Source of the DNA: Elusimicrobiota bacterium
Lineage (GTDB): Bacteria; Elusimicrobiota; Endomicrobiia; Endomicrobiales; Endomicrobiaceae
Assembly: GCA_031256695.1 (NCBI GenBank)
Contig: JAIRQB010000197.1
Coordinates: forward strand, 1-5,304
Length of the DNA stretch: 5,304 nucleotides
Direction of reading: 5' to 3'
Both the position numbers and the translations under genes were made by a program. Of the stretch, positions 4,237 through 5,304 are shown one piece after another. The notes beneath the pieces are model-generated. The model made no database searches. It saw nothing but the letters and a program-made list of their open reading frames with translations, and was not told the DNA's origin. How positions within the stretch are numbered: the stretch's first letter is position 1; the number at the start of each line of letters is the position of its first letter.

Positions 4237-5304
4237 ATGAAAAAGATTTTAGCGTTGTCTCTGTTTCTGGCTATCGCTGTCTTTGCCGTTTCTTGCGGCT
4301 CAAAAAAAGATGCGGGCGATGAAATTATCATCGGCTCTCTGCAAGACATCACAGGACCTACTTCAAGTTTAGGGAAAATGGTTCACGAGGGCGCTCTGTT
4401 GGCTATTGAAGAAATAAACGCCAAAGGCGGCATATCCGGCAAAAAAATTAAACTTGTAAGTTATGACACAAAAGGCGATGTCAATGAAGCCATAAATGCT
4501 TTCACAAGAGCCGTTACTACGGGCAAAGCGAGCGCCATAATAGGACCGCCCGTTGCAAATATCGCTATGGCTATAGCGCCTATTTCTGAAAGATACGATG
4601 TCCCCGTTTTAGGTCTTGCCATAGACCCCAAATGTCACATCAAAGAAGACGGCAGTCCTTATAAAAATATGTTTGGGATGCAGCCGAATGCTTTGCAGCA
4701 AGGGCGCATTATGGCAAGTTATGCTATGAAAAACGGCTTTAAGCGCTACGGCATAATTTACAATGAAGCGAATGCATATGCTACGTCGTTGCTTCCTTCT
4801 TTTATTGAGACTATCAATAAAGGCTCGGGCAAAATTTTGGCTCAAGTTCCTTATAATCCAAACGATAGAGATTTCAAAACTCTTTTAAACAAAATCATAA
4901 GCCAAAATGTAGATGCAATTTATGCGCCGGGCTATACTCAAGATTTAATTTTAATAGCGCAGCAAGCGCGCGCCATAGGCTTTAAAGGCGCTTTGATTTT
5001 CGGGCTTGACGCCTGCCCGCCTTTCAATACCCTTATGGGAGAACCTTGCGACAATATCTACTATATAAATAACGTAGACGACACAGAGCCTCAACTGCAG
5101 GCTATGATTAAAAGCGTAAAAGAAAAGAAAAACATTGACGTCACAAATAAATTCTTTTTAGGCTATGACACGGCAAATATCATAGCCCAACTCATTTCTG
5201 AAAACGGAACAGACCCTAAGGCTTTATCTGCCGCAGTTGAAAAAGTGACAAATTATAAAGGCTTGACGGGAATTATTACCATAGACCCCAAAACTCATAT
5301 GCCT
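4237..5304 (+). CDS. Branched-chain amino acid-type ABC transporter substrate-binding lipoprotein (3' end cut off)
   Basis: The frame stays open to the window end, giving 356 residues without a stop; the family is usually about 370-400, so little is missing. It belongs to the LivJ/LivK (Peripla_BP_6) family, which captures amino acids or similar small molecules for an ABC permease. Start ATG 4237 has GGAGG at 4227-4231; an in-frame ATG at 4225 would place the start ahead of that site. Residues 1-19 are a signal peptide ending in a lipobox-like AVSC, with Cys20 as the lipidation site and a following GSKKD linker. Family marks: IIIGSLQDITGPTSSLG (30-46), HEGALLAIEEINAKGGISGKKIKL as separate conserved blocks (50-72), SYDTKGD (75-81), IIGPP (101-105), YNPNDRDF (206-213) and FLGYDTANIIAQLI (307-320). 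The usual Ser/Thr ligand contacts after GP are replaced (GPPVAN, then GLAIDPKC), so the ligand may not be leucine-like. Permease and ATPase genes would be expected downstream, outside the window. Confidence 0.9.
   Translation, partial: MKKILALSLFLAIAVFAVSCGSKKDAGDEIIIGSLQDITGPTSSLGKMVHEGALLAIEEINAKGGISGKKIKLVSYDTKGDVNEAINAFTRAVTTGKASAIIGPPVANIAMAIAPISERYDVPVLGLAIDPKCHIKEDGSPYKNMFGMQPNALQQGRIMASYAMKNGFKRYGIIYNEANAYATSLLPSFIETINKGSGKILAQVPYNPNDRDFKTLLNKIISQNVDAIYAPGYTQDLILIAQQARAIGFKGALIFGLDACPPFNTLMGEPCDNIYYINNVDDTEPQLQAMIKSVKEKKNIDVTNKFFLGYDTANIIAQLISENGTDPKALSAAVEKVTNYKGLTGIITIDPKTHMP

Noticed and set aside
4609..4845. 78-codon - strand frame
   Set aside because: Antisense to the solute-binding lipoprotein, which is open and family-matched throughout this interval.

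Overview
The window comes from an AT-rich bacterium (GC well below half by eye, with moderate use of GGC and GCC codons). An outer-membrane-type Tad/Flp pilus factor (CpaB/RcpC) and a lipoprotein-type solute-binding protein fit a diderm host. The mix of Tad-like pilins, LacI regulator and branched-chain-type binding lipoprotein would suit Elusimicrobiota/Endomicrobia-like or similar AT-rich gut lineages. That placement is a guess and nothing in the window proves it.

Bases 1-2101 (+ strand) look like the 3' end of a Tad (tight adherence, type IVb pilus) gene cluster. It runs: the last 40 codons of a membrane protein, a 59-residue prepilin-like protein, a TadE-like pseudopilin, a 56-residue Flp major pilin, and CpaB/RcpC. 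The three pilin-like proteins all carry the same G|QxxxE prepilin-peptidase site. The first three frames are packed with 1-nt spacing or an 11-nt overlap, so they are probably translationally coupled. The gaps around flp hold two hairpins, one of them a perfect 23-bp inverted repeat between flp and cpaB.

Bases 2091-2906 (- strand) encode UppP/BacA, the undecaprenyl-diphosphate phosphatase of cell-wall lipid recycling. It converges on cpaB with an 11-bp tail-to-tail overlap.

Bases 2907-3130 are a divergent control region between uppP and a LacI-family regulator. It holds two copies of a 23-bp sequence with the perfect palindrome GAAAACGTTTTC, 75 bp apart. Between them lie two overlapping, oppositely directed sigma70-like promoters. 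The simplest reading is that the LacI protein binds both sites and controls its own gene and perhaps uppP.

Bases 3131-4141 (+) encode the LacI-family regulator. Two GC-rich hairpins follow, the second with a short T-run. From 4237 to the window end (+) runs a lipoprotein of the branched-chain amino acid (LivJ/LivK, Peripla_BP_6) binding family, cut off by the window edge. The uppP-lacI-binding protein neighbourhood is not a standard operon, and any regulatory link between LacI and the transporter is inference. I see no RNA genes, CRISPR arrays, insertion sequences or evidence of a new defence-type system.
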